Assembly: GCF_032854445.1 (NCBI RefSeq)
Contig: NC_088305.1
Coordinates: 10,607,606-10,671,605, forward strand
From: Liolophura sinensis
Taxonomy: Eukaryota > Mollusca > Polyplacophora > Chitonida > Chitonidae
Length of the DNA: 64,000 bases
Direction of reading: 5' to 3'
In this document: in pieces, positions 12,501-21,526 of the stretch
How the letters are laid out: each line of letters begins with the position of its first letter
Numbering within the stretch: position 1 is the stretch's first letter
The notes under the pieces: generated by a model
Database searches by the model: none
Seen by the model: only the letters and a program-made list of their open reading frames with translations
Told to the model about the DNA's origin: nothing
Program-made: the position numbers and the translations under genes

Positions 12501-15500
12501 CATTACGGTGGTACGGGTCAACCAGTCGTTGCACTGTACCCTTCATGCTGAACCCCAAGCGAGGAAGTTACAACTTCCTCTTTTAAGGCCTTAGGTGTGA
12601 CTCGGCCCAGGATTGGCCCTGGATCTACCGCCCCTAAAGCGGACTAACAAAATGTAACATGAGAATAAACAGCATGCATGTAAGAATGAATAGAAAGAAC
12701 TGGGATACTATGACATATAAACAAAACAAAGACATAAAACTGGTCTGAAAAATACATAGATACCCTGTGACAAACAGAGAAACATACACACAGTGTGCAT
12801 AACACTAAACAAAACTCAATCCACACTCTCGCCACAATGTGGCCGAAATATTACCAATGTGGCGTTAAGCCATAATCATTCATTCCATCTACACTCACCG
12901 CAGGCCCTGTAATGTGCATAAGCCCGCCTCTTCCAGCGACGATGACGTCATAACCAGGTTGGGAGGCAGATGGACCTGTCTGTCCGTAACCTTCAGAAGA
13001 CAGTGCATGTGTCTGCTAAAATTCATTTATTTACAAATTACCACATTTCACCATGAGCTTAGCTTTTTTTGAGTAACAAATTTTGCCTGAATCCGATGGA
13101 TTCAGTTCACCTAAAGAGTTTTTTGCAAAGTTTGATTAATTTTTTATCTGAAAAACATTTAGTCTTGGTGTCAAAAGTTTAACATTTTTATATACCAAAT
13201 TTAGGTGGAATACAGTAACTGGACGTCATCCCTAGTCTAATTACAAATCATTTAACAGTTGGATGTTTGAAACTCCCCGTTACAACAGTTTTACACCATT
13301 CCACAAGAACATTTTGTATAAGACCATACACACCCGAGTACAAGATCATACAGACCCGTCTACAAGACCATACAGACCCATGTACAATATCATACAGACC
13401 CATGTACAATATCATACAGACCAATATACAATATCATACACACCCATGTACAATATCATACAGACCCATGTACCCATGTACAAGATCATACAGACCCGTG
13501 TACAATATCATACAGACCCATGTAGAAGATAATACAGACCCATGTACAAGGCCATACAGACCCATGTGCAATATCATACACATCCATGTGCAATATCATA
13601 CAGATCCATGTACAATATAATACAGACCCATGTACAAGACCATACACACCCATGTACAAGACCATACAGACCCATGTACAATATCATACAGACCAATGTA
13701 CAATATCATACAGACCCATGTACAAGATCATACAGATCCATGTACAATATCATACAGACCCATGTACAAGATCATACAGATCCATGTACAATATCATACA
13801 GACCAATGTACAATATCATACAGACCCATGTACACGACCATACAGACCCATGTACAAGATCATACACACCCATGTACAATATAATAAAGACCCATGTACA
13901 ATATCATACAGACCTATGTACAAGATCATACAGACCCATGTGCAATATCGCACAGATCCATGTACAAGATCATACAGATCCATGTACAATATAATAAAGA
14001 CCCATGTACAATATCATACAGACCTATGTACAAGATCATACAGACCCATGTGCAATATCATACACATCCATGTGCAATATCACACAGATCCATGTACAAT
14101 ATCATACAGACCCATGTACACGACCATACAGACCTGTGTACAAGATCATACACACCCATGTACAAGACCATACAGACCCATGTACAATATCATACAGCCC
14201 CATGTACAATATCATACAGATCCATGTACAAGACCATACAGATCCATGTACAATAGAATAAAGACCCATGTACAAGGCCATACAGATCTATGTACAATAT
14301 CATACAGACCCATGTACAATATCATACAGACCCATGTACAATATCATACAAACCCATGATGATTCTCTGACCTCATCATAAACCCAGGACCATTTCACTA
14401 AGCTTGTCAGGTAAGTAGTTTTGTATAAGATCATACTGTTGTTGCACCTGTAATTGAGCAGTAAATCAGGTGAGGTGTGGACTTTCTCAGGTCATCACAA
14501 CCAAGACCCATCTCACTAAGCTTGCCAGGTAAGTAGTTTTGTCTAAAATCATACCAGTTGTACCTGTAATTGAGCAGTAAATCAGGTGAGGTGCGGACTT
14601 TCTCAGGTCATCACAACCAAGACCCATCTCACTAAGCTTGCCAGGTAAGTAGTTTTGTATAAATCATACCAGGTGTTGTACCTGTAATTGAGCAGTAAAT
14701 CAGGTGAGGTGCGGACTTTCTCAGGTCATCACAACCAAGACCCATCTCACTAAGCTTGCCAGGTAAGTAGTTTTGTATAAATCATACCAGGTGTTGTACC
14801 TGTAATTGAGCAGTAAATCAGGTGAGGTGCAGACTTTTTCAGGTCATCATAACCCAGACCCATCTCACTAAGCTTGCCAGGTAAGTAGTTTTCTATCAGC
14901 ACATCACTCTGCTCAGCCAGCTACTAAAACACACAACAGTAAACATGTGGTATCAGTTTCTAGCCATCCTTTGTATCCAATACAAGTATTTACATGTTAC
15001 AGGTACATTTCACCCAGTAGCACACCTTTGAGAAAATGAGTAACCTACGTACACATACACAAGTGTTTCATTCAATAACTGAATTGCTGACTTTGCTATA
15101 TTTGAGGGTTTTGTCTTATTACCATGTAAGTGAAACTCAACTGTCTGACTATTATTATATTTATTTAACTGGAGTTTCACCAAGTTCGTAAGAATTTCTC
15201 ACCTATACAACGACAACGGCAGTCTGCATTACGGAGGGAGGAAACACACCAGAGTTCAAGGGAGGCCTAGAACCCTCCCCAGGTTGCTGATACAACTTTA
15301 ATTATTATTATTATTATAAACAACAGAAGAAACTCACCTTTCTAACCAAGTCTCCTCCACTAGGGTCTTTCATGTTGATGGCCACACTCTAAAAGTAAAC
15401 ACCACTGTCATTAATCTATCACTCAGTATACTTTCACTGCTCAGCAGTTAAAGATAAAGAACTGACACTGATTGGCTTTAACAGAGAGGTGATAAGATTT

Positions 15501-18477
15501 CCTATGTTAAAGCCCACAACCTTGGTCACGTGTATATAATAATACAGTTCCAGCTGAATAAAAGTAACTCAGCCTTGACTTGATCCTATTTCATTTGACA
15601 ACTTTTCAGATACCTTTTTGTTCCTGTTGACACAGAGAAAGTATGCGCTCTCCGTGCCAGAGAAGGGTGGCCCCCATGCTCTGGTGTCATCTCCAACACC
15701 TGCACAACAAGACAGACAGGCCAACACTCACACCAATAACAATTTATTTCTTTACTTTATTTGTGTTTTACGCCATACTCAAGAATATGTCACTTGTACG
15801 AAGGCGATCACTGGGCAGAAACCGGACCCACGACCATCCACAGGTTGTAAGCAGACTTTCCAATGTATATGTACATGAATGACCAGAAAATAAGCCAGCA
15901 TGAGCTGGACTTGAACTCACAGCTACCGCATTGCACACCAATCATAATGTCGCTTAGAACTCAAATTGCCATAAAAACATAAACTCATTATCAACATGTG
16001 TTCCATTCTTATAATTTATCTATTTATTTATTTTTTTGGTTTATTGTTTAATACAATACTCAAGAATCTTTCACTTACGTGTATATCATGGCAGACAACT
16101 CCATGGGTGCATGAGTAGCTCAAGTAAACCACATATTTTACACCTGATTATTATAATTTATCAATAGCCAGTATTTTAATGGTATTACATGCACACAACA
16201 ATCCAGGAAACTTTTCACCTCACCTGGCCGTTCCACCTTAACAACCTCCGCCCCCAGATCACCAAGTATCATACTGCAGTATGGACCAGCCAATACCCTA
16301 AAAAAAGAGAAAAATACAATGTTTGTTATGATATGATTGCTTTTCATTTGACATAAGGGTTTTGGCCACGTGTGATTTTCTACCATTAAAAACAAAATGT
16401 AAATTACATGTACCATGTTCCAGATTGTGCATATAGAGGAGGAGAAAGAAAACAACACAAATTTTATGTGAAAGTTCATGAAAAATTCGTTTTAAGCAGA
16501 GTCTTCAAATATTTTTCAAATTTATCTTTAATGAGGAAAAGAAATTCGATACAGCTGTCTGAGAGTCAGATCTTGATTTACAGCACAAAGTTGCAACATC
16601 CTGGGTTAAATATATTTATTTAATTGGTGTTTTACATCCTACTCAAGAATATTTCACTTATACGACGGCACCCAGCATTATGATGGGAGAAAACCTAGCA
16701 GAAGAAACCCACAACAATCTGCAGGTTGCTGCAGACCTTCCTACGTACAGCCTGAGAGAAAAACAACCTAAGGTGGAGATGTGACCGCACTGGTGAAAGG
16801 ATCCTGGGTCATTGTGCTGCCCTGGAACACTAACCACCTTGGCCACGGAGATCCCTCATGGGTTAAAGCCAACTTCTTTCGTGACCATCAATAAATGTAG
16901 ACTACCCCAAATTCAGCTTTATTGCCTACAGTGGTGACAGAATCCTATTTCTGACACCAGTCAAACAGTCATAATTCTGCAGACAATTCTCACCTGGTTA
17001 GATCCAACACTCTAATGCCCTTTAAAGGAGCCACTGTGTTCTTCTGATGAAGACATCGTTGGCCTACAAAAAAAAAAACCAGAAAAGAAAAACAAACAAG
17101 AAGTTTAGACTAATTCAAACTGCCAGAACATGAGCATGCTTGTAGCCCTTTCCTTAGGTTCATGAGTGGATGAAAACAAGAAGAAAACAAATCAAAACCT
17201 CTCAATCTCCTACTAACAAGAGGCTGACAAATCTTCTTGCATGTCTGTGTTTAATTAATCAGAGGTGTTTCACTTTCAACAACTGTCTGTAAGCTAGATT
17301 AAATTAGACTTTATAATCAGTACATTGAAAACTTGCTTAACTCTTGCTTAACACTTCAGGTCATACATTTTTGGAATTAATCAAACATTCAACAACTAGT
17401 TAACACTGGAAGATGTCACATGGAAATACATACACGTACATACTTGTATATATGCTGGCTTCTTCCCTGGCCCCTCTCCATGGGAAGGTCTGCCAACATC
17501 TTGCGGATGGTCGTGGGTTCCCCCGAGCTCTGCCCGGTTTCCACCCATCATAACTCTGGCCGCCATCGAATAAGTGAAATATTTTTGAGTACAGCATAAA
17601 ACACCAATCAAATAAATAAATAAATTCTTCCCTGGCCATATGCGGGAGGTCTGCCAGCAATCTGCAAAGGTTTGCCCGGTTTCCTCCCACGATAATGCTG
17701 GAGGCCGTCGCATAATTGAGATATTCTTGAGTACGGCATAAAACACCAATCGAAATAAATACAGTATTAACTCTCAAAAAACAAGAAGCATCGGTGTGTT
17801 TATAGTCTGACGTGTACTTATACACATGAATTTGCTAGTATGGTTCTATCAGTTCCACACGAGAATGTCTGTGCTCTAAGTTCCTTCATATCAACCACAG
17901 TATAATTTACACATCAGGTATTCTGGATCGGCTTTTCTACCGGTAATATAATGTTAGTTCAAATAGGGCGCTGTAAAGCTGGGGTTGCTGTAGAACACTA
18001 GTCATTGACCCTCTTCTGACAGAACTTTCTGCAATGACCTGCCCTCTGCCATGTGATGTAAACATCAACCTCAGATTAACAAATACTCTGGACACTGAAG
18101 TCTGTAAAACACGATGTAAATTACCAAACCGATAGATCACCAAAATAGTTCATTGACCTGAACCTCGTGAACAACACGTGACATTATAATTCAAGTTAGA
18201 CAATGGGGTTTTGACATTTAAAATTAAAATCACACTTTACCTTCAAGACTGGGGCATAAACTCGAAAACTAAATTTTATTTTTGAGAACTTCTGACTAGA
18301 TAGCTGTTTTGGTTTATACTCAGTCGAAGTTTTCAGTTCTCCTGTTGATCTCTGGTGTTGACCATGACCATATTACTTACACAGCACTCGCTTCGATGGA
18401 TTCAGCAAACCCCCGGTAGGTGACAGATTGAGGACATTTCGAAAAACATACAGTACTGACATCTTGTCTCCCGCCAT
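6410..18477 (-). CDS. SUGCT: SUGCT: succinate-hydroxymethylglutarate CoA-transferase, 14 coding exons, complete
   Basis: Class III (CaiB/BaiF/formyl-CoA transferase family) enzyme that moves CoA from succinyl-CoA to glutarate or 3-hydroxymethylglutarate; in animals it is mitochondrial and acts in glutarate/lysine breakdown. Exons, 5' to 3' on the minus strand: 18477-18381, 17063-16994, 16297-16224, 15699-15614, 15388-15338, 14920-14800, 12990-12899, 11722-11579, 10589-10494, 9503-9432, 8683-8595, 8314-8212, 7310-7247, 6558-6410. All junctions are AG/GT and all phases agree; the spliced length is 1308 nt, giving 435 aa plus TAA, near the length I recall for the human protein. Landmarks: basic N-terminus (about 1-41) that looks like a mitochondrial presequence; [20 protein letters not shown] (48-67); [14 protein letters not shown] (68-81); [47 protein letters not shown] with the expected catalytic Asp210; [11 protein letters not shown]. 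Met6 is a possible alternative start. Assignment is by recognised family motifs, not by a database search. Confidence 0.95.
7247..7310 (-). CDS. SUGCT: SUGCT coding exon 13
   Basis: Residues 366-387: [17 protein letters not shown], the family segment H-P-x-x-G-x-(I/V)-x-x-(P/V). Donor CCTG|GTGAGT. Confidence 0.93.
7489..7932 (+). other. ORF of 147 codons in SUGCT intron 12, antisense, with hydrophobic N-terminus and 16-residue repeats
   Basis: The ORF begins with a hydrophobic, signal-peptide-like stretch ([20 protein letters not shown]), then five repeats of about 16 residues ([16 protein letters not shown]) encoded by a 48 bp tandem repeat. Because 48 is a multiple of 3 the repeat is open on both strands, so openness is not evidence of coding. 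No family recognised; most likely not a gene. Confidence 0.15.
7666..7998. repeat. Tandem repeat, 48 bp unit, about 5 copies plus shorter variants
   Basis: Unit contains GTTTAATCATGTAAGCCAGC and GATGGACCCGAAATTTCAAC. The last two units (from about 7900) are shortened and read GATGGAGAAATCA. Lies inside SUGCT intron 12. Confidence 0.95.
8212..8314 (-). CDS. SUGCT: SUGCT coding exon 12
   Basis: Residues 331-365: [20 protein letters not shown] then EQVFKEPQ. G-(I/V)-P-x-G-P-(I/V)-N is a class III CoA-transferase signature. Confidence 0.95.
8595..8683 (-). CDS. SUGCT: SUGCT coding exon 11
   Basis: Residues 302-331: [20 protein letters not shown] then SRLSDR; D-x-R-F-x-x-N-x-x-R-x-x-N-R matches the family. 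Ends in a split Arg codon (AG|GTAGGT). Confidence 0.93.
8758..8826 (+). mobile_element. SINE family B, 3' end fragment
   Basis: GACTGAAAAATTGTTAAG, GGCGTTAAACCC and the TCAC-rich terminus match the inverted end of the family B copies at 12296-12645 and 45101-45446. In SUGCT intron 10-11 flank. Confidence 0.6.
9075..9431. repeat. Short tandem repeat array abutting SUGCT exon 10 donor
   Basis: Units of about 21-34 bp such as CACCCACCTGACACAGTTCA. On the minus strand the unit (GAACTGTGTCAGGTGGG) resembles the last bases of exon 10 plus its splice donor (GAGCTGTGTCAG|GTGGG), so the array probably grew from that junction. Confidence 0.85.
9432..9503 (-). CDS. SUGCT: SUGCT coding exon 10
   Basis: Residues 278-301: [20 protein letters not shown] then ELCQ; DGY-(I/L)-x-(V/L)-G-x-G-N-x-x-x-(F/W) is the conserved family motif. 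Its 3' end and donor (GTCAG|GTGGG) resemble the unit of the adjoining intronic repeat array. Confidence 0.94.
9671..10146. repeat. Direct tandem duplication, 237 bp x 2
   Basis: TAAAAGTCCAGGAAATGGGT starts at 9671 and again at 9908; the two copies differ at only a few bases over about 237 bp. In SUGCT intron 9; recent by its similarity. Confidence 0.95.
10494..10589 (-). CDS. SUGCT: SUGCT coding exon 9
   Basis: Residues 246-277: [20 protein letters not shown] then IVPYQ. Matches the family segment R-x-G-x-x-H-x-x-I-x-P-Y-x. Phase 0 at both ends. Confidence 0.94.
10845..10955 (-). mobile_element. SINE family A, diverged fragment
   Basis: Plus strand shows TATACAACCACGGTCAGCAC, TATGGTGGAAGGAAACCCGG and CTGCAGGTTGCTGACACAC, the inverted core of the family. 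In SUGCT intron 8. Confidence 0.6.
11579..11722 (-). CDS. SUGCT: SUGCT coding exon 8 (catalytic Asp)
   Basis: Residues 198-245. [20 protein letters not shown] contains the conserved Asp (Asp210), the nucleophile that forms the acyl/CoA aspartyl intermediates in class III CoA-transferases. Ends [14 protein letters not shown], phase 0 at both ends. Confidence 0.95.
11809..12075 (-). mobile_element. SINE family A, near full length
   Basis: From a TTTATTTATT tail through CACTCAAGAATATTTCG, TATGGTGGGTAAAAACCG, GGACTTGAACTCACGCCC (inverted box B) to CACTTGGCCAAAGAGGCCCC (inverted box A and tRNA-like 5' end). In SUGCT intron 7. Confidence 0.85.
12296..12646 (-). mobile_element. SINE family B, near full length
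   Basis: Starts with (GTGA)n and GGGGTTTAACATCGGAC, TTTTTCAGTCATATGACG and ends near CTACCGCCCCTAAAGCGGAC. About 350 bp, aligned over its whole length with 45101-45446. Whether the head is tRNA-derived is unclear. An 89-codon ORF across it is not a gene. Confidence 0.8.
12800..12890. repeat. Dispersed repeat end (ATGTGGCCGAAATATTACCA type)
   Basis: Contains AATGTGGCCGAAATATTACC and GTGGCGTTAAGCCATAATCA followed by CATTCATT. A related end is seen at 41405-41466 (GGCCGATGTGGCGTTAAAAC) and partly at 62283-62302. Likely the 3' end of a third SINE family. Confidence 0.55.
12899..12990 (-). CDS. SUGCT: SUGCT coding exon 7
   Basis: Residues 167-197: [16 protein letters not shown], then GLMHITGPA. 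The stretch between GYD and GLM reads VIVAGRG, with an Arg and extra Gly where this helix is usually Ala/Ser/Gln-rich. Acceptor is CTGAAG|GT and the donor GCG|GTGAGT. Confidence 0.92.
13320..14357. repeat. Minisatellite, 22 bp unit, about 47 copies
   Basis: Variants of CATGTACAATATCATACAGA plus CC, with alternating ATATCATAC, AAGATCATAC and AAGACCATAC forms. Lies in SUGCT intron 6 and directly joins the truncated copy of exon 6. The 84-257 codon ORFs across it are artefacts of the repeat. Confidence 0.97.
14361..14799 (-). pseudogene. Tandem partial copies of SUGCT exon 6 with its splice donor
   Basis: Together with the real exon there are five copies at a spacing of 116-118 bp (the marker AGCTTG starts at 14400, 14519, 14635, 14753 and 14871). 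Each copy has exon 6 sequence from [11 protein letters not shown] to the donor (exon ends at 14448, 14564, 14682; real one at 14800) and about 30 bp of intron. Copies read GCDDLRKS where the real exon reads GYDDLKKS, without stops, and lack the exon 6 acceptor. The outermost copy (14361-14413) is cut short where the 22 bp minisatellite begins. Confidence 0.93.
14800..14920 (-). CDS. SUGCT: SUGCT coding exon 6
   Basis: Residues 127-167: [20 protein letters not shown] then [11 protein letters not shown]. The acceptor is the second of two adjacent TAG triplets (using the first would place TAG in frame). Donor ACAG|GTACAA. The 3' two thirds of this exon plus its donor are copied in tandem downstream, see 14361-14799. 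Confidence 0.94.
15156..15298 (-). mobile_element. SINE family A, diverged partial copy
   Basis: TTTATTTAACTGGAGTTTCAC, ACGACAACGGCAGTCTGCAT and CCCAGGTTGCTGATACAACT on the plus strand keep the inverted family order, with many substitutions. In SUGCT intron 5. Confidence 0.6.
15338..15388 (-). CDS. SUGCT: SUGCT coding exon 5 (17 codons)
   Basis: Residues 110-126, [17 protein letters not shown], matching the family pattern S-(I/V)-A-x-(D/N)-x-K. Phase 0 at both ends. Confidence 0.93.
15614..15699 (-). CDS. SUGCT: SUGCT coding exon 4
   Basis: Residues 81-109, with [18 protein letters not shown] and FLCVNRNKK; the GDDTR and VNRNK segments are typical of this family (substrate and CoA contacts by analogy). 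Ends in phase 0 at AAG|GTATCT. Confidence 0.95.
15741..15945 (-). mobile_element. SINE family A, partial copy
   Basis: GTGTTTTACGCCATACTCAA, GACCATCCACAGGTTGTAAG and AGCATGAGCTGGACTTGAAC (inverted box B side) are present; the 5' tRNA-like end is lost. Begins 40 bp from exon 4 of SUGCT, in intron 3. Confidence 0.8.
16016..16125 (-). mobile_element. SINE family A, tail fragment
   Basis: TTTATTTATTTTTTTGGTTT, AATACTCAAGAATCTTTCAC; only the 3' tail can be recognised. Confidence 0.45.
16224..16297 (-). CDS. SUGCT: SUGCT coding exon 3
   Basis: Residues 56-81: [20 protein letters not shown] and ERPG, the strongest family signature, forming the first Rossmann-like strand and helix region of class III CoA-transferases. 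Donor CCAG|GTGAGG. Confidence 0.96.
16611..16858 (-). mobile_element. SINE family A, near full length
   Basis: TTTATTTAATTGGTGTTTTA, CTCAAGAATATTTCACTTAT, then ACCACCTTGGCCACGGAGAT at the tRNA-like end. In SUGCT intron 2. Confidence 0.85.
16994..17063 (-). CDS. SUGCT: SUGCT coding exon 2
   Basis: Residues 33-56; carries the family start motif [12 protein letters not shown]. The acceptor follows a T-rich tract (TTTTGTAG) and the donor is CCAG|GTGAGA. Confidence 0.93.
17456..17762 (+). mobile_element. SINE family A, two 5'-truncated copies head to tail
   Basis: Two successive cores: GGATGGTCGTGGGTTCCCCC ... ACACCAATCAAATAAATAAA ending about 17626, then a second starting CTTCCCTGGCCATATGCGGG and ending ACACCAATCGAAATAAATAC. 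Both lack the tRNA-like head. In SUGCT intron 1. Confidence 0.8.
18381..18477 (-). CDS. SUGCT: SUGCT coding exon 1
   Basis: Residues 1-33 (last codon split). Begins ATGGCGGGAGACAAG; a second ATG at codon 6 starts a peptide that looks more like a mitochondrial presequence (Arg/Lys, Leu, Ser, no acidic residue). Donor is T|GTAAGT. Confidence 0.88.
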
Positions 18478-20040
18478 CTTTTTGCTACTGTTGCCCAATC
18501 AACGAAGGGAGATCACTCTCAATGACAAAGTCATTTTGCATCCTGCGTACAAATGACGCTAGAGTTACCTTCTCTTCAACATAGAGAACTGAAGATATCA
18601 GTACATTCGTCTATCTAAATGGTGAATAAAGGTTCTTGAAAACAAAAAGAGCAAAATAAAAACGAGTGAGAGAGAATAATTGTGACGGTTCACTTAACAC
18701 AGGACAAGAAAGGTTCATCGAGAAAGATGACCAGGTTGAGAAACTTCTCGGCGCCATTGAGCAATGTGAATTCATGACAAAAGAGAAAATATGAGATTCA
18801 TCGCTTGATTACAACCGATTCACCCCTGACGGGTAACATGTTAGCTTCTTCCATATATGTAGGTATTCACGCGATCCAAGCGATCTTGGCGTTCATGCAT
18901 TGGTCGATTTGTAACAAAACTATGTTTTGTTTCTTGGGGTCTGGAAGCGAAGCAGAGTCACAGTTGAGGGCATTTCTGAGATGGTGAAAATTGTCACTGA
19001 TTTACCGAAATTGTTTCGGTTTTAGAGTGTACCGCCGCGGAGTGTTTTACCATCTCCGAAAGCTTCTCTTCTGTTTGGGTGTGTAAACCCACCCAGAGCA
19101 TGGTTATTATAAAGCACAATAAAATACCGGTCAAATTATGTTTTTCTACAATTTTAGCGTTGTCTGTTCGCACTCTTTAGCTGCATGACACAAATTGATA
19201 TTTCCAGTGATTCGGCCAAGTCAAGATTAAAGAACAGTAAATTTGAGCCTACTCAGTTTTTTTCGGGAAGTGTGAGAATTTTTTTCTTCGGGAGACAAAC
19301 ATTTTCGAACGCCAACCTCTGGACTGCCTCGATTTACCGACAATAGGTTAGCCTACGTTTTACAGGTTTGCTCTCGCCGGAGTCAAAAGAAAATTCATTT
19401 CATCCACTACATTACAGCACAGTTTTCTTCACATCATAAATGTAGGCCCTAAAAAGCTTAACAATGGCATTAATTATGTATGTGGGAAAAGTGGGAAGGG
19501 ACAGAGAGGCCACGATAAACGACTAGGCCTACGTGCTGAGACATAAACAAAAGCGCCGAGATGTTTTGGGTTTTCTAGTATGCAAGCAGTTTTTTGTTGC
19601 GTGATACATGTACATAACTGGGTGATTGTCAAACTTTGAGAGAGTTACCATCGGTATGACGTTTTGCTACTGGGTTTATTTTTATTAAATAAAAGTTGTA
19701 AATTTAAGCGAGAAATGTCCAAAGGGTTTACAATATATTTAATGCATTTAACCATTCCATGCATGTTAAAATCACCTCGATACGTTAGAAAAATATCGAA
19801 GGCCATGGAGATATAACTCTTTCGTTCATTTCTGGCTAGGAACATGTATAACCGGTGTTAGAGCTACGTTTATTGTATAAGTGGTGTTGAAAATAGGCCT
19901 TAAGTATCACAAAATTAGCTTTTGACTGAATCATACATTGAACAGCATTGGGTGGAGAACAACATAAATCCCGTAGTAAACTACCGGGCTTTGGGACATA
20001 AAGGAATTTTCTTACACAAGGCACAAACAAATCTGCAGTT
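18478..20040. other. SUGCT 5' flank, no second gene seen
   Basis: A CCAAT motif lies at about 18493-18497, just 5' of the SUGCT start codon on its strand. No TATA box placed with confidence. No coding exon with splice sites recognised up to 20 kb, and no evidence for a divergent gene. Confidence 0.3.
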
Positions 20041-20224
20041 CTGTGGCTATCTTGTAAATCATGAGTTACTCTGAAAGTAAGTACTTAGTCATCAAAGGAC
20101 ACGGTAATCTATGCGTCGAGACAGACAATCGTCTACCAGTTGTCAGCCAATGTGTACGTTCCAAGTCAATAATCGCTAGGTCAGTTCACAAAAGACGATA
20201 TTTATCGACATTCTATATGTATTG

Positions 20225-20445
20225 TGCCCCACAGGTCAGGCCGTGAAGCAGAAATCCGCAGGGGCCGGGCGGGGCGTGTGTTACTGCTGGACCCGACCTG
20301 GACGTTCTCACGAAAACGCCATGGTTTTTCCCCTGCAGAGTGCGTGGTACCACGTGACTGAAGGTGCAGTCGTCTGCTAGCGACTGTCTGACCACGGTGG
20401 GCGGCATAGCAAAACGCTTTGCTGAGGGGTCTGTTCATGGCGGCT
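20225..20445. other. GC-rich island of unknown role
   Basis: Clearly richer in G+C than its surroundings (for example GGGGCCGGGCGGGGCG and GGTACCACGTGAC). Could be a promoter, an untranslated first exon or part of an old mobile element. The short minus-strand ORFs (64 and 78 codons) are not recognised. Confidence 0.3.
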
Positions 20446-21526
20446 TAACCTACTAATGTATCCGGTAGTAGATGTGTGTGTGGGAGGGGGCGGCAATTTG
20501 TACCCATTAACATTGTTAATTTATGTTCTCCCCGAATTTCACACAGATGTGAATACTGATTTTAATAATGAGAAATTCAAGCAACTCTAGGGATAATGAG
20601 ACGTGCCATAAATAGTAACTTTTGTATGCAGTGAAACTGAAGAAAGGTTTTGTTGCCCTTGGCGTTAATGTAGCGGCCACTGGCGTTATTTAACACCGAA
20701 TCTAAGTAGAGATGAAATTCTATGAGTTATGTCTCGTGAGAAATAGCAGTATAGAGGATAGAGAAATTCTACGTGAATATGTACTTGTACGATATATATG
20801 CGTCTGTTTGAGAATCTGTTTACTTCTTCAGTCTTGAGTTCTTAGATGAATTTTGAGTCTAAATTTTTAGACACAGTGTTTTGGAAAATAAACCCGCCAT
20901 CTGGCAAAATGAACTGTACTCATTTGTCTTCCATTTCATGTCTTTCTTCGTGTTGGTCCTTAACATCCTTAGAATTGCTTAAATCGAGGAATTTACAAAA
21001 AAAAATCGCCAATCCGTCCACGAAAACTTTTGTGTGAACAACGTTAACACTATTGAGTTATGTGATATATGTCACTGAATTTTTTTTCGCGTCTTATCTT
21101 ACGTGGACTAAACATCCCCGAGGCCTCGTCCCTTTGCATTGTTTTTATATTATTGTATGTTAAATGTGAGGACAATACAGCATTTTGAGTAATTTTAGAC
21201 CAGTGACAAATTGCATTTAACATGCCTGCATTTTTTTTACCTAATTTTGCTTAAGCCATGGGCTTGTAATTTGTTACTGTTTAAGCATTTACATGAACAG
21301 TTAGAATAAAACTCTGATGTAAATTGACGAGAGGCTGTATTTCACCAGTGACGTGTGATCATTTGCCAGCAATCACACTGTCGTCGCTGCTCTGGTTTTT
21401 CTCTCTATGCTGTATGTGTTAATTATCTTATCATCTACTTTTGGTCATCAGCAACGCTGACACCTATCCATGATACGACAGGTAGTACTGACGTCTACGC
21501 CTATCCATGAAAAATCTACAACGACA

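Noticed and set aside
12317-12586. 89-codon plus-strand ORF with hydrophobic stretch
   Set aside because: It runs along a SINE family B copy, and the equivalent frame is broken in the copy at 45101-45446.
13320-14357. CRISPR-like array
   Set aside because: No alternation of constant repeats and unique spacers; units are contiguous, and the DNA is eukaryotic.
13263-14359. Overlapping ORFs of 84-257 codons ([13 protein letters not shown] type)
   Set aside because: 22 bp repeat read in all three frames; lies in an intron of SUGCT on the other strand.
18805-18987. 60-codon ORF 5' of SUGCT as a divergent gene
   Set aside because: Short, no family motif, no splice sites that would extend it.
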